IMG/VR virus record: IMGVR_UViG_3300013093_000047
Coordinates: 1-64,000 of that record
Source of the DNA: a virus
Reading direction: 5' to 3' (one strand)
DNA length: 64,000 bases
Part shown: positions 17,337 through 26,300 of the stretch, piece by piece
How positions within the stretch are numbered: the stretch's first letter is position 1
Layout of the letters: every line of letters begins with the position of its first letter
The notes under the pieces: generated by a model
Told to the model about the DNA's origin: nothing
Database searches by the model: none
The model's input: only the letters and a program-made list of their open reading frames with translations
Program-made: the position numbers and the translations under genes

Positions 17337-18488
17337 ATGAGTAATGAACTTCTACAAAAAGTAATTGATACTACGGACCTCGGTTCTTCAGCAGTTAATG
17401 CATCTGGAGACGCTTCTAACTTATCTGGTAATGGTTTACTATATCCAGATCAGGCTAATCGTTTCTTGGATTACATGTGGGATGCAACAATCCTAGCTAA
17501 GGCAGCTCGTACAATCCGTATGCGTTCAAATACAACCGAAATTGATCGTGTTGCTATTGGACAACGTATCATGACAGTTGCACAAGAGGACAACCCTCGT
17601 AATTTTGTTGCTAGTGGAGATAGCTATACAAACGCTAATTCAACAACTTTCTCAGCACAAAATGCAACATTCAATAAGGTTTCGCTTACAACACGTAAGC
17701 TTCGCCTTGACTGGGAACTTTCAGCAGAGTCTCTTGAAGACAATATTGAAGGTCCAGATCTAGAAGATCACATTGCAAGACTTATGGCTACCCAGGCTGG
17801 TAACGATATTGAGGATACCCTTATTAACGGTACAGGCACAGGATCTGGTCTTATGTCAGCATTCGCAGGTTTCCGCACATTGGCTCTTAACAACGCACAC
17901 GTTGTTGATGCAGCAGGTGCAGGACTAGACAAAAACGTATTTAATAACGCAATCAAAGCATTGCCACGTAAGTACAAGCAACGTCGTAACCAACTCCGAT
18001 TCTTCACTGGATCTAACTTGGTACAAGATTACCTATACAACCTCACAGCTATGACTTCAACGGGATTCAATCCATTTGATATCGCTTCAGGCATCATTCG
18101 TGGTGACGTAGCAGCTAACGATGGTGGTCCAGGTTCTGTAACACCATACGCATTTGGTATCCCAGTTATCAACGTTCCGTTGATGGTTGAGACACAAACA
18201 GGTGACTATAGTGGTGCAGCAGGTTTACATGGAGATGTACATCTTACATTCCCACAAAACTTCATCATTGGTATTAAGCGTGACGTAACAGTCTATCGTC
18301 TTTTCCAGCCAAAGAAAGACACAATTGAATACACACTATTCATTCGTGTTGGTTGCGTAATGGAAAACTACGATGCACACGTTATCGTTAAGAATATCAA
18401 GGTTGCAGGAACAGCTGGCGGAACAGGATCTTTGGCAGTAACAAATGGTCCAAATGTAACTGGCGGTCAAAACGGAAATACATACTAA
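17337..18488 (+). CDS. Major capsid protein (HK97 fold)
   Basis: 383 residues. An N-terminal flexible arm is followed by GNGLLYPDQANRFLDYMWDATILAKAARTIRM, then the long helix region (DLEDHIARLMATQAGNDIEDTLINGTG) and the axial-domain pattern ending GVPV-like strands (YAFGIPVINVPLMVE). It forms the icosahedral shell. Codon use is visibly richer in C-ending codons than neighbouring genes, as expected for very high expression. It follows the protease/scaffold gene, is preceded by the strong 21-base leader, and ends at a terminator. Glycine-rich C-terminal residues (GGTGSLAVTNGPNVTGGQNG) may be surface exposed. Confidence 0.9.
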   Translation: MSNELLQKVIDTTDLGSSAVNASGDASNLSGNGLLYPDQANRFLDYMWDATILAKAARTIRMRSNTTEIDRVAIGQRIMTVAQEDNPRNFVASGDSYTNANSTTFSAQNATFNKVSLTTRKLRLDWELSAESLEDNIEGPDLEDHIARLMATQAGNDIEDTLINGTGTGSGLMSAFAGFRTLALNNAHVVDAAGAGLDKNVFNNAIKALPRKYKQRRNQLRFFTGSNLVQDYLYNLTAMTSTGFNPFDIASGIIRGDVAANDGGPGSVTPYAFGIPVINVPLMVETQTGDYSGAAGLHGDVHLTFPQNFIIGIKRDVTVYRLFQPKKDTIEYTLFIRVGCVMENYDAHVIVKNIKVAGTAGGTGSLAVTNGPNVTGGQNGNTY

Positions 18489-18508
18489 TATTTATTAGTT
18501 GCAAGGCG

Positions 18509-18530
18509 GGGGATTACTTAGGTAGTCCCC
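18509..18530 (+). terminator. Hairpin terminator after capsid gene
   Basis: GGGGATTAC (18509-18517) pairs with GTAGTCCCC (18522-18530), one T-G wobble, loop TTAG. Confidence 0.7.
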
Positions 18531-18542
18531 TTAGCCATTTAA

Positions 18543-18551
18543 TGGTATAAT
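18543..18551 (+). promoter_or_regulatory. Extended -10 promoter for connector genes
   Basis: TGG then TATAAT (18546-18551); GAAAGGA follows and the ATG is at 18574. Confidence 0.6.
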
Positions 18552-18573
18552 TAACAATGACGAAAGGATATAA

Positions 18574-18972
18574 ATGTCATTCTCAGATTTAAAACTTACA
18601 GATTTAAGAAAAGTAGCAGACTCTTTTGGAGTTGATGCTGCACAATCTAAAACAAAACAAGAAGTCATTGCACTTCTTGAAGAAGAAGGTATTACATACC
18701 AAATGTATGCTAAATTTACAGAATCAGAAAAAGAAGAGATTAAGATTACTGAATTTGAAAAAAAGGCAAGAGAAAAAAAGATTTTAAAGACAACTAATTC
18801 AGTTTTAGTAAAAATGGAAAGAAATAATCATTCTTTTCAAGTAGATGGATATACTTTTTCACAAGAGCATCCATTTGTAGCAATGCCAGAATCTGATGCT
18901 CAAAGAATTTTTGATACTCAGACTGGTTTCCGCCTTGCGACTCCACGAGAGGCTCAAGAGTACTACGCATAA
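18574..18972 (+). CDS. Probable head protein with SAP/HeH-like N-terminal domain
   Basis: 132 residues. Residues 1-40 (LKLTDLRKVADSFGVDAAQSKTKQEVIALLEEEG) match the helix-extension-helix (SAP, LEM or Rho-N type) pattern that binds nucleic acid or protein. The C-terminal half (HSFQVDGYTFSQEHPFVAMPESDAQRIF) resembles small virion proteins encoded between capsid and connector genes. Suggested role: capsid decoration or head completion. It has its own promoter and GAAAGGA ribosome site. The next gene starts 14 bases after the stop. Confidence 0.6.
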   Translation: MSFSDLKLTDLRKVADSFGVDAAQSKTKQEVIALLEEEGITYQMYAKFTESEKEEIKITEFEKKAREKKILKTTNSVLVKMERNNHSFQVDGYTFSQEHPFVAMPESDAQRIFDTQTGFRLATPREAQEYYA

Positions 18973-18986
18973 AGGGGGTGCTTTGA

Positions 18987-19937
18987 TTGCAAACAATCAA
19001 CACCAATAGTCAGGAAAAAATAGAATTACAGGTTTATATTGAAGGGGTTTTATCTCAAGCTGATTCAACCCCAACATTATCAATTTATGATGCAGATAAT
19101 GATGCTTCACCAATTTCTGGATTTGATAACATAACATCTTATGATGAAGATCCAGCAGGTATTTATTCTTTTCTCTTGACCCCATTAATTACTAATATTA
19201 ATCGTGTTTTAGAAGTAAAGTGGAATTATACAGTAAATGGTGTTCCAGTAGTTCAGACAGATTTTTATCAAGTTGAAACTCCTTATGCTACAGTTTCAGA
19301 AACTGTAGATTTTCTACAATTTGGCTCGGAACCATTTGAACCAAATTTTGTTGATCCAAAAGCAATTGTAAGTGCTGAAAAAGTAGCAAGAACAATTATT
19401 GAAGGTTATACTGGTATTAATTTTTACACATACTACGGTTTTCAAGAAGTATATGGAATTGGTGCTAATACTGTTCAACTAACAGAAAAAATGTTAAATG
19501 TTGACCAGATCTGGGAAAATCAAATTTTGGTTTATGATGGCACACAGGATCCTATCTATAATACTTTTGGCTATAATACAGAGCTAAGTCCTTCAGGATA
19601 CCAACTCCGTATATGGTATCCAGCTTTTCCAGATGGTTGGAATAATGAAATGGATCCAGTTGTTTATGAATCAGGTCGCTTTAGAGATCAGTACCTATAT
19701 CGCTTTGTAGGACAAATTGGATACAAATATGTTCCAGAAGATATTAAATTAGCATCTATGCTATTAATCAATGACATTCTATCAAATGACTATAACTGGA
19801 GGAACAAGTATTTGTCTCAAGTTGAACTTAGCGAAATTTCGTTTAAGATGGCTGGCGGGGCATTTAATGGTACAGGTAATATTACAGTAGATAATATTCT
19901 TGATCAATACCGTAAGACAAATATTGTTATTATATAA
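18987..19937 (+). CDS. Head-tail connector / adaptor protein
   Basis: 316 residues. Residues 1-100 look like an immunoglobulin-like beta domain (EKIELQVYIEGVLSQADSTPTLSIYDAD). The C-terminal part (about 120-316) has the helical pattern of portal-bound adaptors (KAIVSAEKVARTIIEGYTGINF, then VPEDIKLASMLLINDILSNDYNWRNKYLS). It probably extends the portal channel. The start is TTG 18987 with the G-rich ribosome site AAGGGGGTG at 18972-18980. Gene order (capsid, this, closure, neck, terminator protein, tail tube) is the standard siphovirus order. Confidence 0.65.
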   Translation: MQTINTNSQEKIELQVYIEGVLSQADSTPTLSIYDADNDASPISGFDNITSYDEDPAGIYSFLLTPLITNINRVLEVKWNYTVNGVPVVQTDFYQVETPYATVSETVDFLQFGSEPFEPNFVDPKAIVSAEKVARTIIEGYTGINFYTYYGFQEVYGIGANTVQLTEKMLNVDQIWENQILVYDGTQDPIYNTFGYNTELSPSGYQLRIWYPAFPDGWNNEMDPVVYESGRFRDQYLYRFVGQIGYKYVPEDIKLASMLLINDILSNDYNWRNKYLSQVELSEISFKMAGGAFNGTGNITVDNILDQYRKTNIVII

Positions 19938-20395
19938 TGTTTAATAAAAACTTAGCAAACTCATTTATAGGCTCAGTCATGAATATGTCTGCAGATATTT
20001 ATACACAACAAAATATTCAAGATACTGATACGGGTGCTATTAAACGTGAATGGGTTTACACTAAAACCATTCAATGTAAAATAGAACCAGTTAAAATGAA
20101 AGGTGCTTCAACCAGAACAGATAACAAGTCTTTTGCAAAAACTTCTGACATGAATTACGATGAAAAAATGCAATTAAAGATGTATTGTTTTGAACTGATG
20201 AGTAAGCGTTGGCGTGTTGAAAATATAAGATCAAGTGATAATCAACAAATATTTATTGAAATTGATAAAATTGATCATCCAGATACAAAATTTGAGGTTA
20301 CTGCAGCACACGCAATACTAGACCCATTTGGAAAAGTTGCTTACTATGAGGCAGTTCTGTTAAGAACCGAGGTTCAAGATGACAGTCAAGCTTGA
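19937..20395 (+). CDS. Head closure / stopper-like protein
   Basis: 152 residues, mostly beta with pattern SADIYTQQNIQDTDTGAIKREWVYTKTIQCKIEP and YYEAVLLRTEVQDD. Size and position between the adaptor and the gp10-like gene fit a head-completion stopper that closes the connector after packaging. Starts on TAATG with the previous stop and overlaps the next gene by 17 bases. Assignment is by position and general beta pattern, not by a firm motif. Confidence 0.55.
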   Translation: MFNKNLANSFIGSVMNMSADIYTQQNIQDTDTGAIKREWVYTKTIQCKIEPVKMKGASTRTDNKSFAKTSDMNYDEKMQLKMYCFELMSKRWRVENIRSSDNQQIFIEIDKIDHPDTKFEVTAAHAILDPFGKVAYYEAVLLRTEVQDDSQA

Positions 20396-21104
20396 AATTG
20401 ATGGAGCACAAATAGGTTCAGAGCTCTCTGCTTGGATGGGCGGAATTGAAGAATTAACAAAGTCATCAGTATTAACACAACTAGTTAGACCTGTGTTTAC
20501 AATTACAGGAAAACGCTTTGTTATTGATGTTGATAATTATTCAAGAATGAATCCAAAAAAAATGCACCATGTTTATGAATGGGGTAAGATTGGTCAGTCA
20601 GATGGAAGACTTTTTGTAATTGAAAGAGGCCAAATATTAAGTGGAAACCTTGTAATTAATACAAAATTCTTGCCATCAAAAATGCCAGTTCCAATTAATC
20701 CAGAGTTACTGCAGCCAGGCAAAACAGGTAAATCTGTTTCAAAGCAAAGCATTTTTGCAAATAAAGCAGAAGTCATGGAGTCAGGTAGATCAGTTTCATT
20801 CTCTGCACAAAAAGTTTTAGCATTTATGGGTAGTAATGGAATTGTTTTTATAAAGCCTGGGACACAAGTAAATATCTTGCATCCAGGTGGCATACAGACT
20901 AATAATTCTTTTGGGTCATATATGTTGGAATGGTATACTTCAAATGCAAATGCAGTTATGGATAGTTCTGGTTTTTATGATCAGATGGCTATTGATGTGG
21001 CTGCAGCAATGGAATCAAGTAATGGAAGAGCAAGTATTTCTGCAGTTAGATCAGCAATGTCAAAATTAGCAGATAGAGTAGATGCGGGGGAGATGATTGT
21101 ATGA
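20379..21104 (+). CDS. Neck protein, HK97 gp10-like
   Basis: 241 residues. N-terminal VKLEIDGAQIGSELSAWMGGIEELTKSS and a helical C-terminus (DQMAIDVAAAMESSNGRASISAVRSAMSKLADRV) suggest the gp10-like group of neck or tail-completion proteins that join the connector to the tail. It is longer than typical gp10 (about 130-150 residues), with extra central beta sequence. It overlaps both neighbours, so it is translated as part of the connector unit. Confidence 0.5.
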   Translation: MTVKLEIDGAQIGSELSAWMGGIEELTKSSVLTQLVRPVFTITGKRFVIDVDNYSRMNPKKMHHVYEWGKIGQSDGRLFVIERGQILSGNLVINTKFLPSKMPVPINPELLQPGKTGKSVSKQSIFANKAEVMESGRSVSFSAQKVLAFMGSNGIVFIKPGTQVNILHPGGIQTNNSFGSYMLEWYTSNANAVMDSSGFYDQMAIDVAAAMESSNGRASISAVRSAMSKLADRVDAGEMIV

Positions 21105-21628
21105 CAGTTGATTATTCAAGGATTGCAGCATACGATATAAGAAACTTTATATGGCAACAGCTACAGGACTCAGGTATTTTTAATCCATATGATTACGTGG
21201 CAGATGGATTCAATGCTCCTTTAACCCCAATAATTCCTTCACAGCAAATTCCAGAATTTAATAATTTGCTTCCAGGAAAATCATATATTACCTATGACAT
21301 TATTCAGAAAAATTATGGAACTCAGTGGTGGATGTCTAATGAATCTATGGTATTACAGGTAGTTTCAAGAAGTAATGCTCAGATTGTAACTGTAATAAAT
21401 TTCTTAACCGACCTATTTAGGAGATATGAGTTTTCAGCAGGAGACATCAATGTTTCAGCCAAAGCCTCTGGAAGTCCATTTAAATTCCTTTATTGTAGGC
21501 TAGAAAGTGCTAACCCAATTCAACCATTTATGGATGAGGGCGGGTTCATGAGCGGAGATTTTTCTATAAATTATGTCTATACCAGAGAAGTGGATGAGTC
21601 AGCTTCAAATTCTGGAAGATATATCTAA
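21101..21628 (+). CDS. Tail terminator-like protein
   Basis: 175 residues. The alpha-beta pattern (RIAAYDIRNFIWQQLQDSGIF, VVSRSNAQIVTVINFLTDLFRRYE, SPFKFLYCRLESANP) matches the size and layout of tail terminator or tail-completion proteins (lambda gpU-like). The protein would cap the tail tube and fix it to the head. ATGA overlap with the gene before. It is the last gene before the tail tube promoter, consistent with this role. Confidence 0.55.
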   Translation: MTVDYSRIAAYDIRNFIWQQLQDSGIFNPYDYVADGFNAPLTPIIPSQQIPEFNNLLPGKSYITYDIIQKNYGTQWWMSNESMVLQVVSRSNAQIVTVINFLTDLFRRYEFSAGDINVSAKASGSPFKFLYCRLESANPIQPFMDEGGFMSGDFSINYVYTREVDESASNSGRYI

Positions 21629-21630
21629 AT

Positions 21631-21658
21631 TTGAATTATTTTAATTTAATGCTATGCT
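21631..21658 (+). promoter_or_regulatory. Promoter for major tail protein
   Basis: TTGAAT (21631-21636), 16-base spacer, TATGCT (21653-21658) preceded by TGC. A leader of about 70 bases runs to the ATG. Confidence 0.45.
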
Positions 21659-21706
21659 TTTCTATGAGGAAGTAAATTGTCATCTTTATTTTTTTTAAAT
21701 TTAAAT

Positions 21707-21727
21707 AAAATAAGGTGGTGAAATAAA
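21707..21727 (+). promoter_or_regulatory. Translation leader shared by capsid and tail tube genes, copy 2
   Basis: Identical to 17313-17333. Carries AAGGTGGTGA and ends five bases before the ATG at 21732. Confidence 0.75.
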
Positions 21728-21731
21728 AAAT

Positions 21732-22541
21732 ATGGCTACAAGTACAAAAAACGTAATCGTCGGTGCAGCATCATTGTTCACTAGTGTTGGTAACAGCTCT
21801 AATACATTTGGTCGTCCAGCAACAGATTCAACAACTCTTAATAGTCTTTTTTCTTCAGGTACTCCAGCACGTCAAAGCCTTCTTGCATCAGCAGGAGCAG
21901 CTAACGGCGGATATCGTGAAGTAGGATATACAAGCACAGGACTTGAGGTTTCATACGAGCCAGTATATGGTGAAGTTATGGTTGATCAACTTCTTGATGC
22001 AGCTCGTCTTTTCAAGCAAACACTTAAGGTTATGCTTAAGACAGAGCTTTCAGAGGCAACTCTTGAAAACCTACAGTTCTCATGGGGACAAATGGACTCA
22101 TACTATGTTGCAAATAGTGCAAGCACAGTAACATCAGTACCTTCATTGATTCCAAATGATTCAACAATTAGCTCATCTGATTCTCCAGCAGCAACACTAA
22201 ACATGGCTGCAGGTGCTCTTGGAGATGCTCCAGTAGAGCGTGTTCTAATTGCCGTTGGACAAGCTCCAGCACAAATCGGATCATCTGTAACACTTGATGT
22301 ACCAACAGGTGCAAGTGGTTCCACAGTTCTTAGCCCAAATGCAACAACATCAGCTTTGCGTAGCAAAGAGCGTGTTTATGTAGCACGTCGTGTTGTTTCA
22401 ATTGATACAACAATGCATGCACTTAAGCGTGATGCAGCAACAGTATTCCCAGTGAATTTCCGTTGCTTACCAGATTCTGACTACAAGTATGCAGGTGCAG
22501 AATATGGCGTTGTTATTGACCGTGTATTCGGTACAAACTAA
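21732..22541 (+). CDS. Major tail (tube) protein
   Basis: 269 residues, stacked in rings to form the tail tube. Pattern GYREVGYTSTGLEVSYEPVYGEVMVDQLLDAARLFKQTLKVMLKTELSEATLENLQFSWG is typical of siphovirus tube proteins. C-ending codons are frequent, as in the capsid gene, which implies strong expression. Own promoter, the 21-base leader shared with the capsid gene, and a strong terminator downstream isolate it as a single-gene high-output unit. Its position right before the chaperone pair and tape measure confirms identity. Confidence 0.82.
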   Translation: MATSTKNVIVGAASLFTSVGNSSNTFGRPATDSTTLNSLFSSGTPARQSLLASAGAANGGYREVGYTSTGLEVSYEPVYGEVMVDQLLDAARLFKQTLKVMLKTELSEATLENLQFSWGQMDSYYVANSASTVTSVPSLIPNDSTISSSDSPAATLNMAAGALGDAPVERVLIAVGQAPAQIGSSVTLDVPTGASGSTVLSPNATTSALRSKERVYVARRVVSIDTTMHALKRDAATVFPVNFRCLPDSDYKYAGAEYGVVIDRVFGTN

Positions 22542-22581
22542 TAACTAAATACAATTAAATAAAAATTTAATATAGATTCAA

Positions 22582-22603
22582 GCCCCGTCATAAATGGCGG
22601 GGC
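22582..22603 (+). terminator. Hairpin terminator after tail tube gene
   Basis: GCCCCGTCA (22582-22590) pairs with TGGCGGGGC (22595-22603), one wobble, TAAA loop. Confidence 0.8.
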
Positions 22604-22611
22604 CTCTGAAT

Positions 22612-22639
22612 TTGTCTATATAGATATTCTTGGTATAAT
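22612..22639 (+). promoter_or_regulatory. Promoter for tail assembly genes
   Basis: TTGTCT (22612-22617), 16-base spacer, TATAAT (22634-22639) preceded by TGG; AAGGAG at 22654-22659 serves the TTG start at 22667. Confidence 0.6.
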
Positions 22640-22666
22640 TTAACTAACTAATAAAGGAGCAATAAA

Positions 22667-23002
22667 TTGGCAACAACAGTGTATGATATTTTAGATATTG
22701 AACTAAGTGATGGATCATCCATTACTCTAAAGCCATTGCCTATTAAGCAATTAAGAAAATTTATGGAAGTTATTAATAGCATGCAAGAATCAGAAAATGA
22801 AGATCCAGATGCTGCAATGGATGTATTTATTAAAGCAGCAATGATCTGTCTTAAAAACATTAGACCAGATTTATCAGAAGATCAAGATAAATTTGAGGAT
22901 ATTGTTGAAGTGCCAACCATGATGAAAATTCTTGAAGTTGTAGGGGGTCTTAAGCTAACAGACCCAAACCTTCTGGGAGCGGCTCTAGTTGGGACGAACT
23001 AG
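22667..23002 (+). CDS. Tail assembly chaperone (gpG-like short product)
   Basis: 111 residues. Pattern VYDILDIELSDGSSITLKPLPIKQLRKFMEVINSM and a C-terminal NLLGAALVGTN are typical of the first tail chaperone, which coats the tape measure during tail assembly and is absent from the virion. TTG start at 22667 with AAGGAG at 22654-22659. The last codons overlap the slippery site that lets a fraction of ribosomes enter the -1 frame and make the longer fusion product. It lies between tail tube and tape measure, the invariant position. Confidence 0.85.
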   Translation: MATTVYDILDIELSDGSSITLKPLPIKQLRKFMEVINSMQESENEDPDAAMDVFIKAAMICLKNIRPDLSEDQDKFEDIVEVPTMMKILEVVGGLKLTDPNLLGAALVGTN

Positions 23003-23286
23003 ATCTACGCTCCTTAGAGTCTGAAGTATTCTTACTCGGTCATTGGAAAAACTTTGATGAGTTGGAAGAAAATCTTTCACTAGAAGAACTAACAGCGGTG
23101 TTAGAAGCTTCAAGAAAGAAAGATTATGAAGATAAAAAGTTTGCAGCATCTATTCAAGGTATAGATCTTGATGAAGAGGTTGAGGAAAAAGAAGTGGAAG
23201 ATATCTCTACTTTAAACTCAAGATATGTTGCACAAAAAGAAGGTTTTGGTCCAGGAGAAGGATTGGGATTTTTGACTTTAGAATAA
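22667..23286 (+). CDS. Tail assembly chaperone, -1 frameshift fusion (gpGT-like)
   Basis: After 101 residues in the first frame (ending ...LTDPN) ribosomes can slip back one base on CCCAAAC (22963-22969) and continue PSGSGSSWDELDLRS... to 23286, giving about 206 residues. The downstream frame is open from 22954 and its first ATG (23062) has no ribosome site, so it is not an independent gene. The C-terminal extension (SLEELTAVLEASRKKDYEDKKF) is acidic and helical, like gpT-type domains that recruit the tube protein. The arrangement is standard in siphoviruses; the shift efficiency is not visible. Confidence 0.85.
22963..23003 (+). other. Programmed -1 frameshift signal
   Basis: Slippery heptamer CCCAAAC at 22963-22969, in register as C CCA AAC. 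A 7-bp hairpin follows: TCTAGTT (22984-22990) pairs with AACTAGA (22997-23003), loop GGGACG; the zero-frame stop TAG lies in its 3' arm. The spacer is 14 bases, longer than usual. Confidence 0.8.
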
Positions 23287-23305
23287 AAAATGGGGGTGCA
23301 AATAA

Positions 23306-26300
23306 TTGGCTAATATTGAATTAAATATTGTTGCACTTGGAGACTTTAGTGCGGTAAACGCAGAAATAAAAAAGTTACAAGCCCAAGTTGCAGCATTAAA
23401 TAATGGTCTTGGAATAAACCCAATTACCCCTCAATTATCTTCAAGTTTAAAAACTACTACAAATGATTTTAGTAATGCACTTCTTGCAAGTAATGGTTTT
23501 ACAAAACAAACAGTTCAACTTACTTCTGAAACACAAAAATTTGGAAAAGCACTTGAAAGTGGAAAGTTAAGCCTAGGTCAATATTTTCAAATTATTAATA
23601 GTAGATCTGGTGCAGCAACAGATTCAGTTAAACAGCTAGCATTAGAGCAAACAAAACTTCAGAATTCTGTAATTATGGCAGACCCTACAAAACAGGGTTT
23701 TTATTCTGTATTTACACCAACTACTATTGATGCTACTGCAAATGCTACAAAAATTGCTGCAAATGAAGCAAATATCTATGCACTTGCAGTTCAAAAGGGT
23801 TCCCAGAAGTTAATTGATTTTGGTAAAAATACACAATGGGCTGGCCGTCAGTTAACTGTTGGTCTGGGTATTCCAATATTATTATTTGGATCACAGGCTG
23901 TTAAATCATTTGATGATGTAAATAAAGCACTTACACAGTTACAAAAAGTATATGGTGAAGGATTAACTCCTCCAAGCCAAGACCAGGTTAATAAAATTTC
24001 TCAAGATGTTCTTAATTTAGGAAGAAATCTTGCTCAAACTACAGGTATATCTCAGCAATTTACTGTTCAGGTAGCAGCACAATTTGCTGCTATGGGTAAA
24101 ATGGGAGATAACCTAACTAATGCTACAGAGCAAACTGTCAGGCTTGCCAAGCTTGGAAACCTTGATCAACAAACTGCAACAAATGCTGTTATTGCTTTGC
24201 AAAATGTTTATAAATTAAATACAACACAATTGGGTGATGCAGTAAATTATTTTGGAGCAATTCAGAAGCAAACCTCGCTTTCCATGAACGACTTAGTTTC
24301 TGCAGAAAGTAAAGTTGGTCCAATTATTGATCAATTGGGCGGAAGCTATAAAGATACATCTATTATGCTTCTTGCTATGAAAGAAGCAGGTGTTCCAGCA
24401 GCACAAGCAGCAAACGCTCTTAAGTCAGCATTTGGATCTATCATTGCACCAACATCTGCAGCAGTAAAAGAGTTTAAGTCATTTGGAATAAATTTAGAGG
24501 CAATCAAGACAGCTGGTGGTCCAGTTCAGATGATACAGCAGCTTCAAGCTTCATTACAGAATTTGTCCCCATTAGTAAAAGAACAGTTGATTGAAAAGCT
24601 TTTTGGCAAGTATCAATTTTCAAGAATGTCAGCACTTATTGACAACTTTGGAAAAGTAGGAAGTCAAACAGTAAATGCTATTAAAGTAGCTGGAGCATCA
24701 TCATCTCAGTTGGCAGATCTTGCTAACCAAGAAATGAAACAAGCAACATCATCTCCATCTGCACAATGGCAGATTGCACTTAATACATTTAAAGCAGATT
24801 TGTACCCAGTTGGACAAATGATTATTAAAATTGGTACAGATGTTATGAAGTTTGCTAATGGTGTAGCAAAAGCATTTCAGGGACTACCTGGCCCAGTAAA
24901 ATTAGTTTTAGGAATACTAGTTGGCTTCGTCGCTATATCTGGACCAGTTATTATGTTAACTGGTTTGCTTGCAAACTTTGCGGGTAACATTCTTAAGGGT
25001 GTCTTTAACTTAAAACAACTTGTTACTGGTGGTAAGACGTTAGGTCAATTACTAACACCAGAACTAATTGCAGCACAAAATGCATCTGACTTATTTAGCC
25101 AAGGTGTCTTAGGAGATGCCGATGCAATTAAAGTTCTCAATGAACAAATTGTTATTTTAACTAATAATTTAAATAATCTTGTAAACAATATGGGTCAAGG
25201 TGCGGGTCTTCCTGCAATTACTGATTCTTTAAAAACAGACGTGGGAGCATTAGTAACAAAAGAAGCAACTATTGCAGAGCAACTAGTTTTACCAGGATTT
25301 GCGACTGGAGGATTTGTTCCAGGCTCGGGTAATTCAGATTCATTCCCAGCAATGCTAACCCCTGGAGAGGCAGTTATACCAAAGGGACCTGCAAAACAAT
25401 ATTCTTCATTTATTGGTGCAATGATTGGCGGTAATTTAAAGGGGTATGCTGAAGGTACTATAAGAGCTTATCCTGAATATGCATTAAGATTACAAAATAG
25501 ATCTGAAAATATGGCAAGAAGAGCTGGAACAACATCTGAAGAAAGCGTTATGGCTCCTCTTGCAATGAGAATTGGTGAATCAAGAAATATTACTCCAAGT
25601 GCATCTCAAGTACAAAAAGGTTCATTTGACCCAATTGTTTCGCAATACAAAGATATTGTCAAGAATTTTACACAAAAATTAAATGAACATTTTAATACTA
25701 CTTATAGTAACATTGTTGATAGTGATGAAAGATTTTCAAAAGCATGGACAGAAGCTGGAAAATCTGTTGAATCAGAAGTTAATAAAATACAGAGTGATGT
25801 AGAAAAAGGGATAGTAAGAAAAACATTTGGTTTGGATGAAGATGTATATGGAACAATTCCTACTATGTCAAGAAGACCTGGCGGAAATGTTCCTGAAAGA
25901 GCAAGAAAAGCTATTCAATCAGTAAGAGCAACTGGCAGAAGATCTTATGTATCAATATCTGGCGGAGCTAAAGCTTTGTATGAAAAAATGACTGATTCTT
26001 CAGCATCAGAAATGCAGATGGGCCATGTATACGGTCCACAACAAATTGCTGTTGATGAATTAAAACAGCTTCCAAACCAAACAAAAGCATTGTCAAAAGC
26101 AATGGAAGTTATGGGGCAGAATGTCACAGAAGGATATTCAACTGGCATAAAAAATTCTTCCACTAAAGTTGAAAAGTCTGCAGAAGAACTCGCAAAAATT
26201 CCACTAGAAACTGTGCAAAAAGAATTAGATATAAATTCTCCATCAGGTTCATTTGCAGATAATGTTGGAAAACCGATTGTTCAAGGTATTCAACAAGGAT

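Noticed and set aside
23062-23286. Separate gene starting at ATG 23062
   Set aside because: No ribosome site, frame open upstream to 22954, and a perfect slippery heptamer in the preceding gene; it is the frameshift extension.
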